Notes under the pieces: generated by a model
What the model saw: the letters and a program-made list of their open reading frames with translations, nothing else
The model's database searches: none
Told to the model about the DNA's origin: nothing
Source of the DNA: Saccharothrix coeruleofusca
Lineage (GTDB): Bacteria; Actinomycetota; Actinomycetes; Mycobacteriales; Pseudonocardiaceae
DNA length: 41,427 nucleotides
Assembly (NCBI RefSeq): GCF_014648515.1
Contig: NZ_BMRG01000001.1
Span: 652,443-693,869 of the forward strand
Reading direction: 5' to 3'
Shown here: positions 24,245 through 33,237 of the stretch, one piece after another
Layout of the letters: each line of letters opens with the position of its first letter
Numbering within the stretch: the stretch's first letter is position 1
Translations under genes and position numbers: made by a program

Positions 24245-25710
24245 ACAAACCGCTCCGCAGGATCGGCATCGCCATGATGGCGATGATCCTGCTGCTGATG
24301 GGCAACGCCACCTACGTGCAGGTCATCAAGGCCGACGACTACCGCAAGAACCCGCACAACAGCCGGGTGCTGCTGGACACCTACTCCCGCGAGCGCGGCT
24401 CGATCATCGCCTCGGACGGCTCGCCGCTGGCCGGGGTGCAGGCCACCGACGACCGGCTGAAGTTCCTGCGCACCTACGCCAACGGCCCGGTGTACGCGCC
24501 GGTGACCGGCTACTTCTCGCTGCTCTACGGCGCGACCGGGATCGAGCGGGCCGAGGACGACCTGCTCAACGGCTCGGACGACCGGCTGATCACGCAGCGG
24601 GTGTCGGACCTGATCACCGGCCGCGACCCCAAGGGCGGCAGCGTGCAGGTGACCATCGACCCCAGGGTGCAGCAGGCGGCGTTCAACGCGCTGTCCGAGC
24701 GCGGCCTGACCGGCTCGGTGGTGGCGATCCGGCCGTCCACCGGCGAGATCCTGGCCATGGCCAGCACCCCGTCGTTCGACCCCAACCAGCTGGCCAGCCA
24801 CGACACCGACGTGCAGCAGGAGACCTGGGCGGCGCTGAACAACGACGACGGGCAGCCCGCGCTCAACCGGTCGGTGGCCCAGATCTACCCGCCCGGCTCC
24901 ACCTTCAAGCTGGTCGTGGCCGCCGCCGCGCTGGAGGAGGGCGCGAACAAGGAGACCCAGGTCGACGGCAGGCCGGTGATCACCCTGCCGGGCACCCAGA
25001 CCACGCTGCCCAACTTCAACGACAGCAACTGCGGCGACGGGCAGAAGGCCACCCTGCAGGAGGCGCTGGCCAAGTCGTGCAACACCGCGTTCGCGGTGCT
25101 GGCCGACCAGCTCGGCCCGGACAAGCTGCGCGCCAAGGCCGCCCAGTTCGGCATCGGCCAGGAGGACCTGACCATCCCGCTGCCGGTGGAGCCGTCCACC
25201 CTGGGCCCGATGGCCGACCGGCCGTCGGTGTACCAGAGCGGCATCGGCCAGCGCGACGTGCGGGTCACCCCGCTGGCCAACGCCGTGATGGCGGCGACCA
25301 TCGCCAACGGCGGCACCCGGATGCAGCCCCACCTGGTGCAGAAGGTGCTGGCCCCGGACCTGCAGGTGATCGACGAGACCGACCCGGAAGAGGTCGAGGA
25401 GGCGATGTCGCCGGAGCAGGCCCGGATGCTGCGGGAGATGATGGTCGCCTCGGAGGGCAACACCGCGGGCGGCGGCAAGCTCAGCGGCGTCACCATCGCC
25501 TCCAAGACCGGCACCGCCGAGCACGGCGAGGACGTCGGCTCGACCAAGCCGCACGCCTGGTACGTGGCGTTCGCCCCGGCGGAGAAGCCGGAGATCGCCG
25601 TCGCGGTCATCGTGGAGAACGGCGGTGACGTCGGCCAGGCCGCCACCGGCGGCAGGGTCGCCGCGCCGATCGGCCGCGCGGTGATCGGCGCGGCCCTCGG
25701 GGGACGTTGA
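24241..25710 (+). CDS. pbpA: Class B penicillin-binding protein PbpA
   Basis: A 489-residue transpeptidase with an N-terminal membrane anchor (about 8-28), a PBP dimerisation domain (about 50-140), and a transpeptidase domain with STFK (about 220-223, nucleophile Ser), SCN (about 279-281) and KTGTAEH. It cross-links peptidoglycan and is anchored outside the membrane, acting with RodA. In mycobacteria PbpA is phosphorylated by PknB and helps division. It overlaps rodA by ATGA and pknA by TGATG. Confidence 0.96.
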   Translation: MNKPLRRIGIAMMAMILLLMGNATYVQVIKADDYRKNPHNSRVLLDTYSRERGSIIASDGSPLAGVQATDDRLKFLRTYANGPVYAPVTGYFSLLYGATGIERAEDDLLNGSDDRLITQRVSDLITGRDPKGGSVQVTIDPRVQQAAFNALSERGLTGSVVAIRPSTGEILAMASTPSFDPNQLASHDTDVQQETWAALNNDDGQPALNRSVAQIYPPGSTFKLVVAAAALEEGANKETQVDGRPVITLPGTQTTLPNFNDSNCGDGQKATLQEALAKSCNTAFAVLADQLGPDKLRAKAAQFGIGQEDLTIPLPVEPSTLGPMADRPSVYQSGIGQRDVRVTPLANAVMAATIANGGTRMQPHLVQKVLAPDLQVIDETDPEEVEEAMSPEQARMLREMMVASEGNTAGGGKLSGVTIASKTGTAEHGEDVGSTKPHAWYVAFAPAEKPEIAVAVIVENGGDVGQAATGGRVAAPIGRAVIGAALGGR

Positions 25711-27191
25711 TGCTGACCTCCGGCCAGTTGCTCGCGCAGCGGTACCGCCTGTCCAGGCGGATCGCGGTGGGCGGCATGGGCGAGGTGTGGGAGGCCAGCG
25801 ACACCCGGCTGGACCGCAACGTCGCGGTGAAGGTGCTCAAGGCCGAGCTCAGCGGGGACGCGGAGTTCCTGCACCGGTTCCGCACCGAGGCGCGCACCAC
25901 CGCCTCGCTGAACCACCCCGGCATCGCCGCGGTGCACGACTACGGCGAGACCGCGTCGACCCCGGACGGCCCGGAGGACACCGCCTACCTGGTGATGGAG
26001 CTGGTCGAGGGCGAGCCGCTGGCAGCGGTCATCGCCAGGGGCAGGCTGACCCCGGACCGCACGCTGGACCTGCTGGAGCAGGCGGGCAACGCGCTGCAGG
26101 CCGCGCACGAGCGCGGGCTGGTGCACCGGGACGTCAAGCCGGGCAACATCATGGTCACGCCCACGGGCAAGGTGAAGATCACCGACTTCGGCATCGCGAA
26201 GGCGGCCGACGCGGCGCCGGTGACGCGCTCGGGGATGGTCATGGGCACCGCGCACTACATCGCGCCGGAGCAGGCGCTGGGGCACGAGGCCGAGCCCGCC
26301 AGCGACGTGTACGCGCTGGCGGTGTGCGGCTACGAGTGCCTGACCGGGCACCGGCCGTTCCTGTCGGAGAACGCGGTGACCGTGGCGATGATGCACATCC
26401 GCGACATCGCCCCGCCGCTGCCGCCGGACGTGCCGCCGGGTCCGCGCGCGCTGATCGAGGCGACCCTGGTCAAGGACCCCCGGCAGCGCTACCGCAACGG
26501 CGGCGAGTTCGCCGCGGCGGTGGCGGCGGTGCGCGCGGGCCAGCCGCTGCCCGCGCCCAGCGGGCTGGCGATGGCCGTGGGGCCGCCGCTGCCCCCGCCA
26601 CCCCTGTCCCAGCCGCTGTCCCAGCCCCTGTCGCAGCCGCTGTCCCAGCCGGGCACCGGTCCCCCGGTGCCGCCCGCGCAACTGACCCACCCCGGCATCC
26701 CGGTGACCCACCCCGGCTCGCGCCCCGGCCTCCAGCCGGTGGGCGCGGCGCACACGGGTGCTTTCGGCCCGCTGCCCCCCGCTCCCCGCCCACCTGGGCG
26801 CGGTCGCGCTCTGCTGTGGGTTATGGTCGCCTTCCTGGTGGCCGCGCTGGTCGTGCTCGGCGTGGTCGTCTTGCGCTTGGTCATCAAGGACGACGAGGTG
26901 TCCGGTGGGGCTGGTCAGCAGGGCGGCACGAGCGCTCGACCCGCCGCTCGGGACGACTCCACCGACCGCATCCCCGGCCAGGCGGTGGCGCGGGTCGCCG
27001 AGGCGGACTTCGTCGACCTGCCCTCGGACGAGGCGGCGGCGAAGCTGTCCGGCTACGGCCTGGAGCCCGAGGTGCACACCGAGCGCGGTGGGGCGCCGCA
27101 GGACGCGAAGCGGTGCCTGGTGCGGGACGTGGCGCCGAGCGGGGACGTCGCGATCGGATCACGGGTGGTGGTCACGTGCGTGCCGACGTGA
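25710..27191 (+). CDS. pknA: Ser/Thr protein kinase PknA with C-terminal PASTA-like domain
   Basis: A 493-residue membrane kinase. Kinase domain about 10-270: glycine loop VGGMGEVW, lysine in [21 protein letters not shown] and APEQ. An activation loop with [10 protein letters not shown] follows. A Pro-rich linker with four LSQP repeats leads to a membrane helix (about 366-388), and an extracellular segment (about 427-493) that matches a single PASTA domain with cysteines in KRCLV and VVVTC. Mycobacterial PknA lacks a PASTA domain. I took the ATG in TGATG rather than the preceding in-frame TTG. It phosphorylates wall and division proteins along with PknB. Confidence 0.94.
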   Translation: MLTSGQLLAQRYRLSRRIAVGGMGEVWEASDTRLDRNVAVKVLKAELSGDAEFLHRFRTEARTTASLNHPGIAAVHDYGETASTPDGPEDTAYLVMELVEGEPLAAVIARGRLTPDRTLDLLEQAGNALQAAHERGLVHRDVKPGNIMVTPTGKVKITDFGIAKAADAAPVTRSGMVMGTAHYIAPEQALGHEAEPASDVYALAVCGYECLTGHRPFLSENAVTVAMMHIRDIAPPLPPDVPPGPRALIEATLVKDPRQRYRNGGEFAAAVAAVRAGQPLPAPSGLAMAVGPPLPPPPLSQPLSQPLSQPLSQPGTGPPVPPAQLTHPGIPVTHPGSRPGLQPVGAAHTGAFGPLPPAPRPPGRGRALLWVMVAFLVAALVVLGVVVLRLVIKDDEVSGGAGQQGGTSARPAARDDSTDRIPGQAVARVAEADFVDLPSDEAAAKLSGYGLEPEVHTERGGAPQDAKRCLVRDVAPSGDVAIGSRVVVTCVPT

Positions 27192-27265
27192 TCGACCGGC
27201 CAGGCTGAACCGGCACGAACAAGCTTGAGGGTGAGACCGTTGACGAGGAGCGGGACGACGCACTG

Positions 27266-29266
27266 ATGAGCACTCCGCGACTGCTCTCCAACCGCTACGA
27301 ACTGGGCGAGACCCTCGGTTACGGCGGCATGTCGGAGGTGCACAAGGGTCGTGACGTCCGGCTCGGACGGGACGTGGCGATCAAGGTGCTGCGCGCCGAC
27401 CTGGCCCGCGACGCCCAGTTCCAGGAGCGGTTTCGTCGGGAGGCGCAGAACTCCGCGGCGCTCAACCACCCGGCCATCGTCGCGGTCTACGACACCGGCG
27501 AGACCGAGACGCAGTACGGGCCGCTGCCCTACATCGTCATGGAGTACGTCGACGGCCGCACGCTGCGCGACATCGTCAAGACGCAGGGCCCGCTGTCGGG
27601 CAAGCGGGCGATGGAGGTCATGGCCGACGTGTCGGCCGCGCTGGACTTCAGCCACCGGCACGGGATCGTGCACCGGGACGTGAAGCCCGCGAACGTGATG
27701 ATCACCAAGTCCGGCGCGGTGAAGGTGATGGACTTCGGCATCGCCCGCGCGGTGCACGACGGCCAGGCCGCGGTGACCCAGACGGCGGCGGTGATCGGCA
27801 CGGCGCAGTACCTGTCGCCGGAGCAGGCCCGCGGCGAGTCGGTGGACGCGCGCAGCGACGTGTACGCCTCGGGCTGCGTGCTGTTCGAGCTGCTGACCGG
27901 GGAGCCCCCGTTCACCGGCGACTCGCCGGTGGCGGTGGCCTACCAGCACGTGCGGGAGGACCCCAAGCCCCCGTCGTCGCTGAACTCCAAGGTCACGCCC
28001 GCGCTGGACGCGATCGTGCTCAAGGCGATGGCCAAGAACCCGGCCAACCGCTACCAGTCGGCCGCGGAGATGCGCGCGGACCTGGTGCGCGTGCTGTCCG
28101 GGCAGCGCCCGTCCGCGCCCGCGGTGATGACCGCGGAGGACCGGACCGCGGTGCTCAACCAGTCCTCGCCGCCGCAGCGCACCGAGGTCGTCACCGGTGG
28201 CAGGCACCGCCCGCAGGCGGTGCGCGCCGCCGAGACCTCCGACGAGTCGGGGCCGCTGGACGAGGACGAGGAGCGGCGCGCCCGGCGCAAGAGGGCGATC
28301 ATGATCACCCTGGTCGTGCTGCTGTGCGTGGCGGTGCTGGCGCTGGCGACCTGGATCACCATGACGCTGATGGGCGGCGACGAGGAGGACCCCGGCGCGC
28401 AGCAGGTCAAGGTGCCCTCGGTGGTGGGCCTGAACTCCGCCGCCGCCCGCGGCATGATCGAGCAGGCGGGGCTGGAGTTCGAGCTGCAGCCGGTGCCCTG
28501 CCAGCCCGGCAGCACGCCCGCGTGCGACGCCGACGACATCGACAAGGTGCTGGAGATCAGCCCCGGCGCCAACCAGATGGTCAAGCGGCTGAGCAAGGTG
28601 GTCGCCAAGGTCGGCACCAACCCCGAGCAGGCGGCGGTGCCCAACCTGGTGGGCCTGACCGCCCAGGAGGCGCAGACCAGGCTGGGCACCGACTGGAAGC
28701 TCGACCCCAACCAGCAGACCATCGAGGTCCAGGACCCGGCGCTGGTGGGCAAGGTGGCCGAGCAGAACCCGCAGGCCAACACCCAGGTGCCCAAGGGCAG
28801 CCAGATCACCATCAAGATCGGCCGCGCCCCGGAGCAGGTGCAGCTGCCGGACGTGACCGGGCAGTCGGTGGAGAACGCCACCGAGACCCTGCGCGGCAGC
28901 GGCTTCCGGGTGCAGACCAAGGACGTGGACAGCGCGGAGGAAGAGGGCCAGGTCATCGCCCAGGACCCGCCCAGGGGCCGCGCGGAGAAGAACACCGTGG
29001 TGACGCTGAGCGTGTCCAAGGGCAACCAGTTCGTGATGCCGGACCTGACCGGGCTGACCGAGAACCAGGCCCGCAACAAGCTCGGGCAGCTGGGCTGGAC
29101 CGGTGACCTCCAGGTGACCGCCGAGGAACCGGTCAACGAGATCGGCCAGGACAAGAAGATCCGCAGCCAGCAGATCAAGGCGGGCACGGCGACCTCGAAG
29201 ACCCAGCGGATCAACGTGGTCGTCGGCGAGTTCCAGCTCGGCGGCTCGACACCGCCCAGCCGGTAG
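27266..29266 (+). CDS. pknB: Ser/Thr protein kinase PknB with four PASTA domains
   Basis: A 666-residue sensor kinase. Kinase domain about 10-275 with GYGGMSEV, VAIKVLRA, HRDVKPAN, DFGIAR and a Thr-rich activation loop (TQTAAVIGT). Juxtamembrane linker, membrane helix about 344-369, then four extracellular PASTA domains (about 380-450, 453-523, 524-590, 591-656) that in this family bind muropeptides or lipid II. PASTA 1 carries an insertion with CQPGSTPAC, a possible disulfide loop. Last gene of the operon, 74 bases after pknA, followed by a terminator. Confidence 0.97.
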   Translation: MSTPRLLSNRYELGETLGYGGMSEVHKGRDVRLGRDVAIKVLRADLARDAQFQERFRREAQNSAALNHPAIVAVYDTGETETQYGPLPYIVMEYVDGRTLRDIVKTQGPLSGKRAMEVMADVSAALDFSHRHGIVHRDVKPANVMITKSGAVKVMDFGIARAVHDGQAAVTQTAAVIGTAQYLSPEQARGESVDARSDVYASGCVLFELLTGEPPFTGDSPVAVAYQHVREDPKPPSSLNSKVTPALDAIVLKAMAKNPANRYQSAAEMRADLVRVLSGQRPSAPAVMTAEDRTAVLNQSSPPQRTEVVTGGRHRPQAVRAAETSDESGPLDEDEERRARRKRAIMITLVVLLCVAVLALATWITMTLMGGDEEDPGAQQVKVPSVVGLNSAAARGMIEQAGLEFELQPVPCQPGSTPACDADDIDKVLEISPGANQMVKRLSKVVAKVGTNPEQAAVPNLVGLTAQEAQTRLGTDWKLDPNQQTIEVQDPALVGKVAEQNPQANTQVPKGSQITIKIGRAPEQVQLPDVTGQSVENATETLRGSGFRVQTKDVDSAEEEGQVIAQDPPRGRAEKNTVVTLSVSKGNQFVMPDLTGLTENQARNKLGQLGWTGDLQVTAEEPVNEIGQDKKIRSQQIKAGTATSKTQRINVVVGEFQLGGSTPPSR

Positions 29267-29281
29267 CGCCCCCGAACGCGC

Positions 29282-29315
29282 AAGCCCCCACCCGGCGCGA
29301 TCCGGGTGGGGGCTT
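29282..29315. terminator. Bidirectional terminator after pknB
   Basis: Perfect 14-base arms (29282-29295 and 29302-29315) around CGCGAT, between the convergent ends of pknB and the amidotransferase gene; each strand has AA..TT at the stem base. Confidence 0.9.
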
Positions 29316-29327
29316 CGTCGTTCGGGC

Positions 29328-29972
29328 TCAGCGCACGCGCGCGGCGGCGGCGAGCTGCCGCATCCCGTTCTCCAGCTGCGCCACGGTGGACTCGGGCACC
29401 TCGTAGCCGCACACCCGCAGCCAGTTGGCCAGCATCCGGTGGCCGCCCTCGGTGAGCACGGACTCGGGGTGGAACTGGACGCCCTCCACCGGCAGCTCGC
29501 GGTGCCGCATGGCCATCACCACGCCCGACTCGGTGCGGCCGGTGACCTCGAACTCGTCCGGGATGGTGTCGGGCAGCACGGTCAGCGAGTGGTACCGGGT
29601 GGCGGTGAACGGGTCGGGCACGCCCGCCAGCACGCCCGCGCCGTTGTGGTGCACCACGCTGGTCTTGCCGTGCAGCAGCTCCGGGGCGAGGTCCACGGTG
29701 CCGCCCCACACCGCGCCGATGGCCTGGTGGCCGAGGCACACGCCGAGCACCGGCACGCCGGAGTCGGCGCAGCGCCGGATGACGTCCATGCTGCGACCGG
29801 CCTTGTCCGGGGTGCTGGGGCCGGGGCTGACCAGCACGCCGCCGACCTCGCCGACCTCGTCCAGCTCCACGGCGTCGTTGCGCCGCACCACGCACTCGAC
29901 GCCGAGCTGGGCCAGGTACTGGACGAGGTTGTAGACGAAGCTGTCGTAGTTGTCGACCACCAGCACGCGCAT
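29328..29972 (-). CDS. pabA: Glutamine amidotransferase subunit (pabA/trpG type)
   Basis: A 214-residue class I glutamine amidotransferase. It starts MRVLVVDNYDSFVYNL, has SPGPSTPDKAG for the oxyanion site, GVCLGHQAIG with the nucleophile Cys, and FHPES with His and Glu of the triad. It feeds ammonia to aminodeoxychorismate or anthranilate synthase. The gene between pknB and the sortase/crgA group is called trpG in Mycobacterium; a partner chorismate subunit is not nearby, so the exact pathway is open. ATG at 29972 was chosen over an upstream GTG on family length. Confidence 0.92.
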   Translation of the reverse strand: MRVLVVDNYDSFVYNLVQYLAQLGVECVVRRNDAVELDEVGEVGGVLVSPGPSTPDKAGRSMDVIRRCADSGVPVLGVCLGHQAIGAVWGGTVDLAPELLHGKTSVVHHNGAGVLAGVPDPFTATRYHSLTVLPDTIPDEFEVTGRTESGVVMAMRHRELPVEGVQFHPESVLTEGGHRMLANWLRVCGYEVPESTVAQLENGMRQLAAAARVR

Positions 29973-30009
29973 CGGTCCAGCGTAGCCGTGACCAACCTCT
30001 CCCAAGAAG

Positions 30010-30028
30010 TGAGCTAAGGCTCACCTAA
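30010..30028. promoter_or_regulatory. Iron box (DmdR/IdeR/DtxR-type) before fprA
   Basis: TGAGCTAAGGCTCACCTAA matches the actinobacterial iron box TTAGGTTAGGCTCACCTAA at 16 of 19 positions. It ends ten bases before the fprA start, where a bound repressor would block the promoter or an almost leaderless transcript. It lies in the 66-base gap shared with pabA, so both genes could be affected. Confidence 0.8.
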
Positions 30029-30038
30029 CCTTAAGGGT

Positions 30039-31382
30039 ATGAGTCGTTCCCTGCGCGTCGCGGTCGTCGGCGCGGGCCCCGCGGGCATCTACGCCGCCGA
30101 CATCCTGACCAAGTCCGAGGTCGAGGTCAGCATCGACCTGTTCGAGCGGATGCCCGCTCCCTACGGGCTGATCAGGTACGGCGTCGCCCCCGACCACCCC
30201 CGCATCAAGGGCATCGTGACCGCGCTGCAGCGCGTGCTGGACCGCCCGGAGATCCGGTTCTTCGGCAACGTCGAGTACGGCGTCGACCTCAAGCTCGACG
30301 ACCTGCGGCAGTTCTACGACGCGGTGATCTTCTCCACCGGCGCGGAGAAGGACCGCCCGCTGGACGTGCCCGGCATCGACCTGCCCGGCAGCTTCGGCGC
30401 CGCGGACTTCGTCTCCTGGTACGACGGCCACCCGGACGTGCCGCGCACCTGGCCGCTGACCGCGTCCTCGGTCGCCGTGCTGGGCGTGGGCAACGTCGCG
30501 CTGGACGTGGCGCGCATCCTCGCCAAGACCGCCGACGAGCTGCTGACCACCGAGATCCCGGACAACGTCTACCAGGGCCTCAAGGCCAGCCCGGTCACCG
30601 ACGTGCACGTGTTCGGCCGCCGCGGTCCCGCGCAGGCCAAGTTCACCCCGCTGGAGCTGCGCGAACTGGACCACTCCCCCAACGTCGAGGTCGTCGTGCA
30701 CCCCGAGGGCATCGACTTCGACGCCGCCAGCATGGCCGCCATCCGCTCCAACAAGCAGGTCGAGATGGTGGTCAGGACGCTGCAGGAGTGGGCCATCCGC
30801 GACGTCGGCGACCGGCCGCGCAAGCTGCACCTGCACTTCCTGGAAGCGCCCGTGGCGGTGCTCGGCGAGGACGCGGTGACCGGCCTGCGCACCGAGCGCA
30901 TGGAGCTGACCGGCGACGGCGGCGTGCGCGGCACCGGCGAGTTCACCGACTGGCCCGTGCAGGCGGTGTACCGGGCGGTGGGCTACCTGTCCACCCAGCT
31001 GGCCGACCTGCCGTTCGACCACGCCACCGGCACCGTGCCGCACGCCGCCGGGCGCGTGCTCGACCTGGACGAGCAGGCCCTGCCCGGCGTGTACGTCACC
31101 GGCTGGATCAAGCGCGGCCCCATCGGGCTGATCGGGCACACCAAGGGCGACGCGCTGGAGACCATCACCAGCCTGCTCGCCGACGCCGACGCGCTGCCCG
31201 AGGCCGCCCACCCGGAAGCCGACGCGATCGTGCGGTTCCTGGAGCAGCGCGCGGTGCCGTTCACCACGGTCGAGGGCTGGCGCAAGCTCGACGCCCACGA
31301 GATCGCGCTGGGCGCCGAGCGCGGCCGGGAGCGGATCAAGGTCGTCGACCGGGAGAGCATGACCGCGATCTCCCGGTCCTAG
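30039..31382 (+). CDS. fprA: NADPH:ferredoxin reductase FprA (adrenodoxin reductase type)
   Basis: A 447-residue FAD enzyme with VAVVGAGPAGIYAADIL for FAD, APYGLIRYGVAPDHP, and VLGVGNVALDVARIL for NADPH; GWIKRGPIGLIGHTKGDA is the conserved C-terminal flavin segment. It passes electrons from NADPH to ferredoxins for cytochromes P450 and iron-sulfur or haem chemistry. The iron box upstream points to repression when iron is plentiful, which suits a role in iron-poor cells (inference). Not part of the usual origin-region gene set, so probably an inserted gene here. Confidence 0.93.
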   Translation: MSRSLRVAVVGAGPAGIYAADILTKSEVEVSIDLFERMPAPYGLIRYGVAPDHPRIKGIVTALQRVLDRPEIRFFGNVEYGVDLKLDDLRQFYDAVIFSTGAEKDRPLDVPGIDLPGSFGAADFVSWYDGHPDVPRTWPLTASSVAVLGVGNVALDVARILAKTADELLTTEIPDNVYQGLKASPVTDVHVFGRRGPAQAKFTPLELRELDHSPNVEVVVHPEGIDFDAASMAAIRSNKQVEMVVRTLQEWAIRDVGDRPRKLHLHFLEAPVAVLGEDAVTGLRTERMELTGDGGVRGTGEFTDWPVQAVYRAVGYLSTQLADLPFDHATGTVPHAAGRVLDLDEQALPGVYVTGWIKRGPIGLIGHTKGDALETITSLLADADALPEAAHPEADAIVRFLEQRAVPFTTVEGWRKLDAHEIALGAERGRERIKVVDRESMTAISRS

Positions 31383-31395
31383 TCGCGGCCGCCGC

Positions 31396-31452
31396 GCCCG
31401 TCGGGTAGTGGAAACCTGCCCCGGCGGGCGCGGCGGGTAGTACTTGCAGGTG
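31396..31452 (+). repeat. 57-base structured element, copy 1
   Basis: 54 of 57 bases match copy 2 at 33180-33236, same orientation. The 5' half folds as a hairpin with the stem GCCCGTCGGG paired to CCCGGCGGGC (one T-G pair) and extended here by CCGC/GCGG; loop TAGTGGAAACCTGCC or similar. The 3' half GGCGGGTAGTACTTGC is conserved but unpaired. It lies between the convergent ends of fprA and the hydrolase gene. Confidence 0.9.
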
Positions 31453-31469
31453 CGGATCGGGGAGCACTG

Positions 31470-32402
31470 TCACGCGAAGGCGGCGCCGATGGCGTCGCCG
31501 ATCTCGTTCAGCACGTCGCGCGAGACCTGGACGTCGCGGGTGAAGGACAGGAACGCGTGGGGCACCCCCTCGACCGGTCGGTGCGTCACCGGCACGCCGG
31601 CCTCGCGCAGCGCGTCCGCGTACCGGATGCCCTGGTCGCGCAGCAGGTCGAGCTCGGCGGTGACGATGAACGCGGCCGGGAGCCCGGCGAGGTCCTCCGC
31701 GCGCAGCGGGGAGACGCGGGGGTCGGCGCCCTCGTCGGGGGTGTTCAGGTAGGCGCCCCAGAACCACTCCAGCCAGTGGCGCGTCAGCAGGGGGCCCGCG
31801 GCGTGGTCGTACATCGACGCGCTGTCGTCGAAGCGGTCGGTCGCGGGGTAGGCGAGGGCCTGGAAGGTGACCGCCGGTCCGCCGCGGCGCTTCGCCTCCT
31901 GCGCGGTGACGGCGGCGAGGTTGCCTCCCGCGCTCTCCCCGAACAGGGCGATGCGCCGCGGATCGCCGCCGAAGGCGCCCGCGTTCCGCTCGACCCACCG
32001 CAGCGCCGCGCAGGCGTCCTCGACGGCTCCGGGGAACCGGTGCTCCGGCGCCAGGCGGTAGTCGACGGAGACGACGATGGTCTTCGACCGCGTCGCGACG
32101 ACCCTGGCGTAGTGGTCCTGGCTGTCGAGGTCGCCGAACACCCAGCCGCCGCCGTGGAAGAACACCGTCACCGGAGCGGGCGAGCCCGGCGGGACCGTCT
32201 CGGGCGTGTAGACCCGGACCGGGACGTCGTGGTCACCGTTGCGGAAGCTCGTGTCGCGGACCTCGCGCACGGGGACGACGTCACCGGCGAACGAGGCGAA
32301 CGCCAGGCCGGCGGCGCGGTTCTCCGCCACGGTGAGGGTGTTGGCCGCGGGGGTCGCGGCCAAGTCGTCGAGCACGGCCTGGATCTGCGGGTTGAGGGCC
32401 AT
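31470..32402 (-). CDS. Alpha/beta hydrolase, hormone-sensitive lipase family
   Basis: A 310-residue esterase of family IV. FFHGGGWVFGD is the HGGG oxyanion motif, GESAGG holds the nucleophile Ser, AELDLLRD the Asp and VPHAFLS the His. No signal peptide, so it acts in the cytoplasm on short acyl esters; natural substrate unknown. ATG 32402 follows GAGAGG by eight bases; a longer upstream frame would cover the operators. Divergent from the TetR gene, which likely represses it. Confidence 0.92.
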   Translation of the reverse strand: MALNPQIQAVLDDLAATPAANTLTVAENRAAGLAFASFAGDVVPVREVRDTSFRNGDHDVPVRVYTPETVPPGSPAPVTVFFHGGGWVFGDLDSQDHYARVVATRSKTIVVSVDYRLAPEHRFPGAVEDACAALRWVERNAGAFGGDPRRIALFGESAGGNLAAVTAQEAKRRGGPAVTFQALAYPATDRFDDSASMYDHAAGPLLTRHWLEWFWGAYLNTPDEGADPRVSPLRAEDLAGLPAAFIVTAELDLLRDQGIRYADALREAGVPVTHRPVEGVPHAFLSFTRDVQVSRDVLNEIGDAIGAAFA

Positions 32403-32435
32403 GGGGGTCGCCTCTCGGGGTGCCGGAGCGGGCAG

Positions 32436-32453
32436 TTGGAATGATCTCTCCAA
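32436..32453. promoter_or_regulatory. Operator 1 of the hydrolase/TetR pair
   Basis: TTGGAATGATCTCTCCAA, an 18-base partial palindrome (arms TTGGA/TCCAA) in the divergent gap, sharing its half-sites with operator 2, centres 35 bases apart. Confidence 0.65.
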
Positions 32454-32470
32454 ACGTAGGCAGCGCGAAA

Positions 32471-32488
32471 TTGGAAAGTCAATTCCAA
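32471..32488. promoter_or_regulatory. Operator 2 of the hydrolase/TetR pair
   Basis: TTGGAAAGTCAATTCCAA, arms TTGGAA/TTCCAA extended by A/T outside to 20 bases. It lies 20 bases before the TetR start and would block its promoter. AT-rich compared with surroundings. Confidence 0.75.
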
Positions 32489-32508
32489 TCCTTGCTAGGC
32501 TGGCTCGC

Positions 32509-33168
32509 ATGCCGACCACAGGTGTCGAGACCAGGGTCAAGGCGGCGAGCACCGAAGGCGGTCGTCGCACGCGGGACCGCATCCTGCGCGCCGCCGCCGA
32601 GCTGATGTTCGAGCAGGGCGTCGCGGGCACGAGCATCCCCGACGTGCAGCGCCGCGCTCAGGTGAGCGCCTCGCAGATCTACCACTACTTCGGGGACAAG
32701 AAGGGCCTCACGGCGGCGGTGATCGAGTACCAGAGCACCGTCAAGCTCGAACAGCAGCGGCCCCTGCTCGACCACCTCGACAGCGTCGACGCGCTGCGCG
32801 AGTGGTGCGAACGCGCCGCCGTCCGCCTGGACGCGGTGCACTGCGCGGGCGGCTGCGAGATCGGCTCGCTCGCCAGCGAGCTGTCCGACATCGACCCCTC
32901 GGCCCGCCTCGGCCTGGCCACGGGATTCGCCGCGTGGCAGGCGGCGATCGAATCCGGGCTCGCCCGCATGCGCGAGCGCGGCGACCTCGGAGCCGACGAG
33001 GACGTCACGGCGCTCGCGGTCGCGCTGCTGGCCGCGATCCAGGGCGGCATGCTCCTGGCGCAGGTGAACCGGGACGCCACCCCCTACCGCCGCGCGGTCA
33101 ACGTGGTCATCGACCACATCGCGGACCGCGTCGCGGCGGCCCGCGCTGCCCGGTCCACCGATCGCTGA
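32509..33168 (+). CDS. TetR-family regulator
   Basis: A 219-residue TetR protein. HTH about 40-60 (TSIPDVQRRAQVSASQIYHY followed by FGDKKGL). The C-terminal half, with CAGGCEIGSLASEL and GGMLLAQVNRD, fits the TetR_C group seen in regulators of small-molecule detoxification genes. The ATG at 32509 has no evident ribosome binding site and may be near-leaderless. Predicted to bind the two TTGGAA-N6-TTCCAA-like sites before it and control the divergent esterase. Confidence 0.9.
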   Translation: MPTTGVETRVKAASTEGGRRTRDRILRAAAELMFEQGVAGTSIPDVQRRAQVSASQIYHYFGDKKGLTAAVIEYQSTVKLEQQRPLLDHLDSVDALREWCERAAVRLDAVHCAGGCEIGSLASELSDIDPSARLGLATGFAAWQAAIESGLARMRERGDLGADEDVTALAVALLAAIQGGMLLAQVNRDATPYRRAVNVVIDHIADRVAAARAARSTDR

Positions 33169-33179
33169 CCACGGGCGGT

Positions 33180-33236
33180 GCCCGTCGGGTGGTGGAAACC
33201 TGCCCCGACGGGCGCGGCGGGTAGTACTTGCCGGTG
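33180..33236 (+). repeat. 57-base structured element, copy 2
   Basis: Same orientation as copy 1 at 31396-31452 with three changes. One change turns the T-G stem pair of copy 1 into T-A, keeping the stem (GCCCGTCGGG/CCCGACGGGC), which supports a folded RNA. It lies between the convergent ends of tetR and the small membrane protein gene and could work as a terminator in both directions. Confidence 0.9.
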
Positions 33237-33237
33237 G

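Noticed and set aside
28051-30024. Long minus-strand frame over pknB
   Set aside because: No start signal, composition of a shadow frame, lies opposite PASTA domains with clear homology.
31396-33236. Insertion sequence or transposon
   Set aside because: The two repeats are direct, not inverted, and no transposase lies between them; kept only as an unexplained repeat-bounded cassette.
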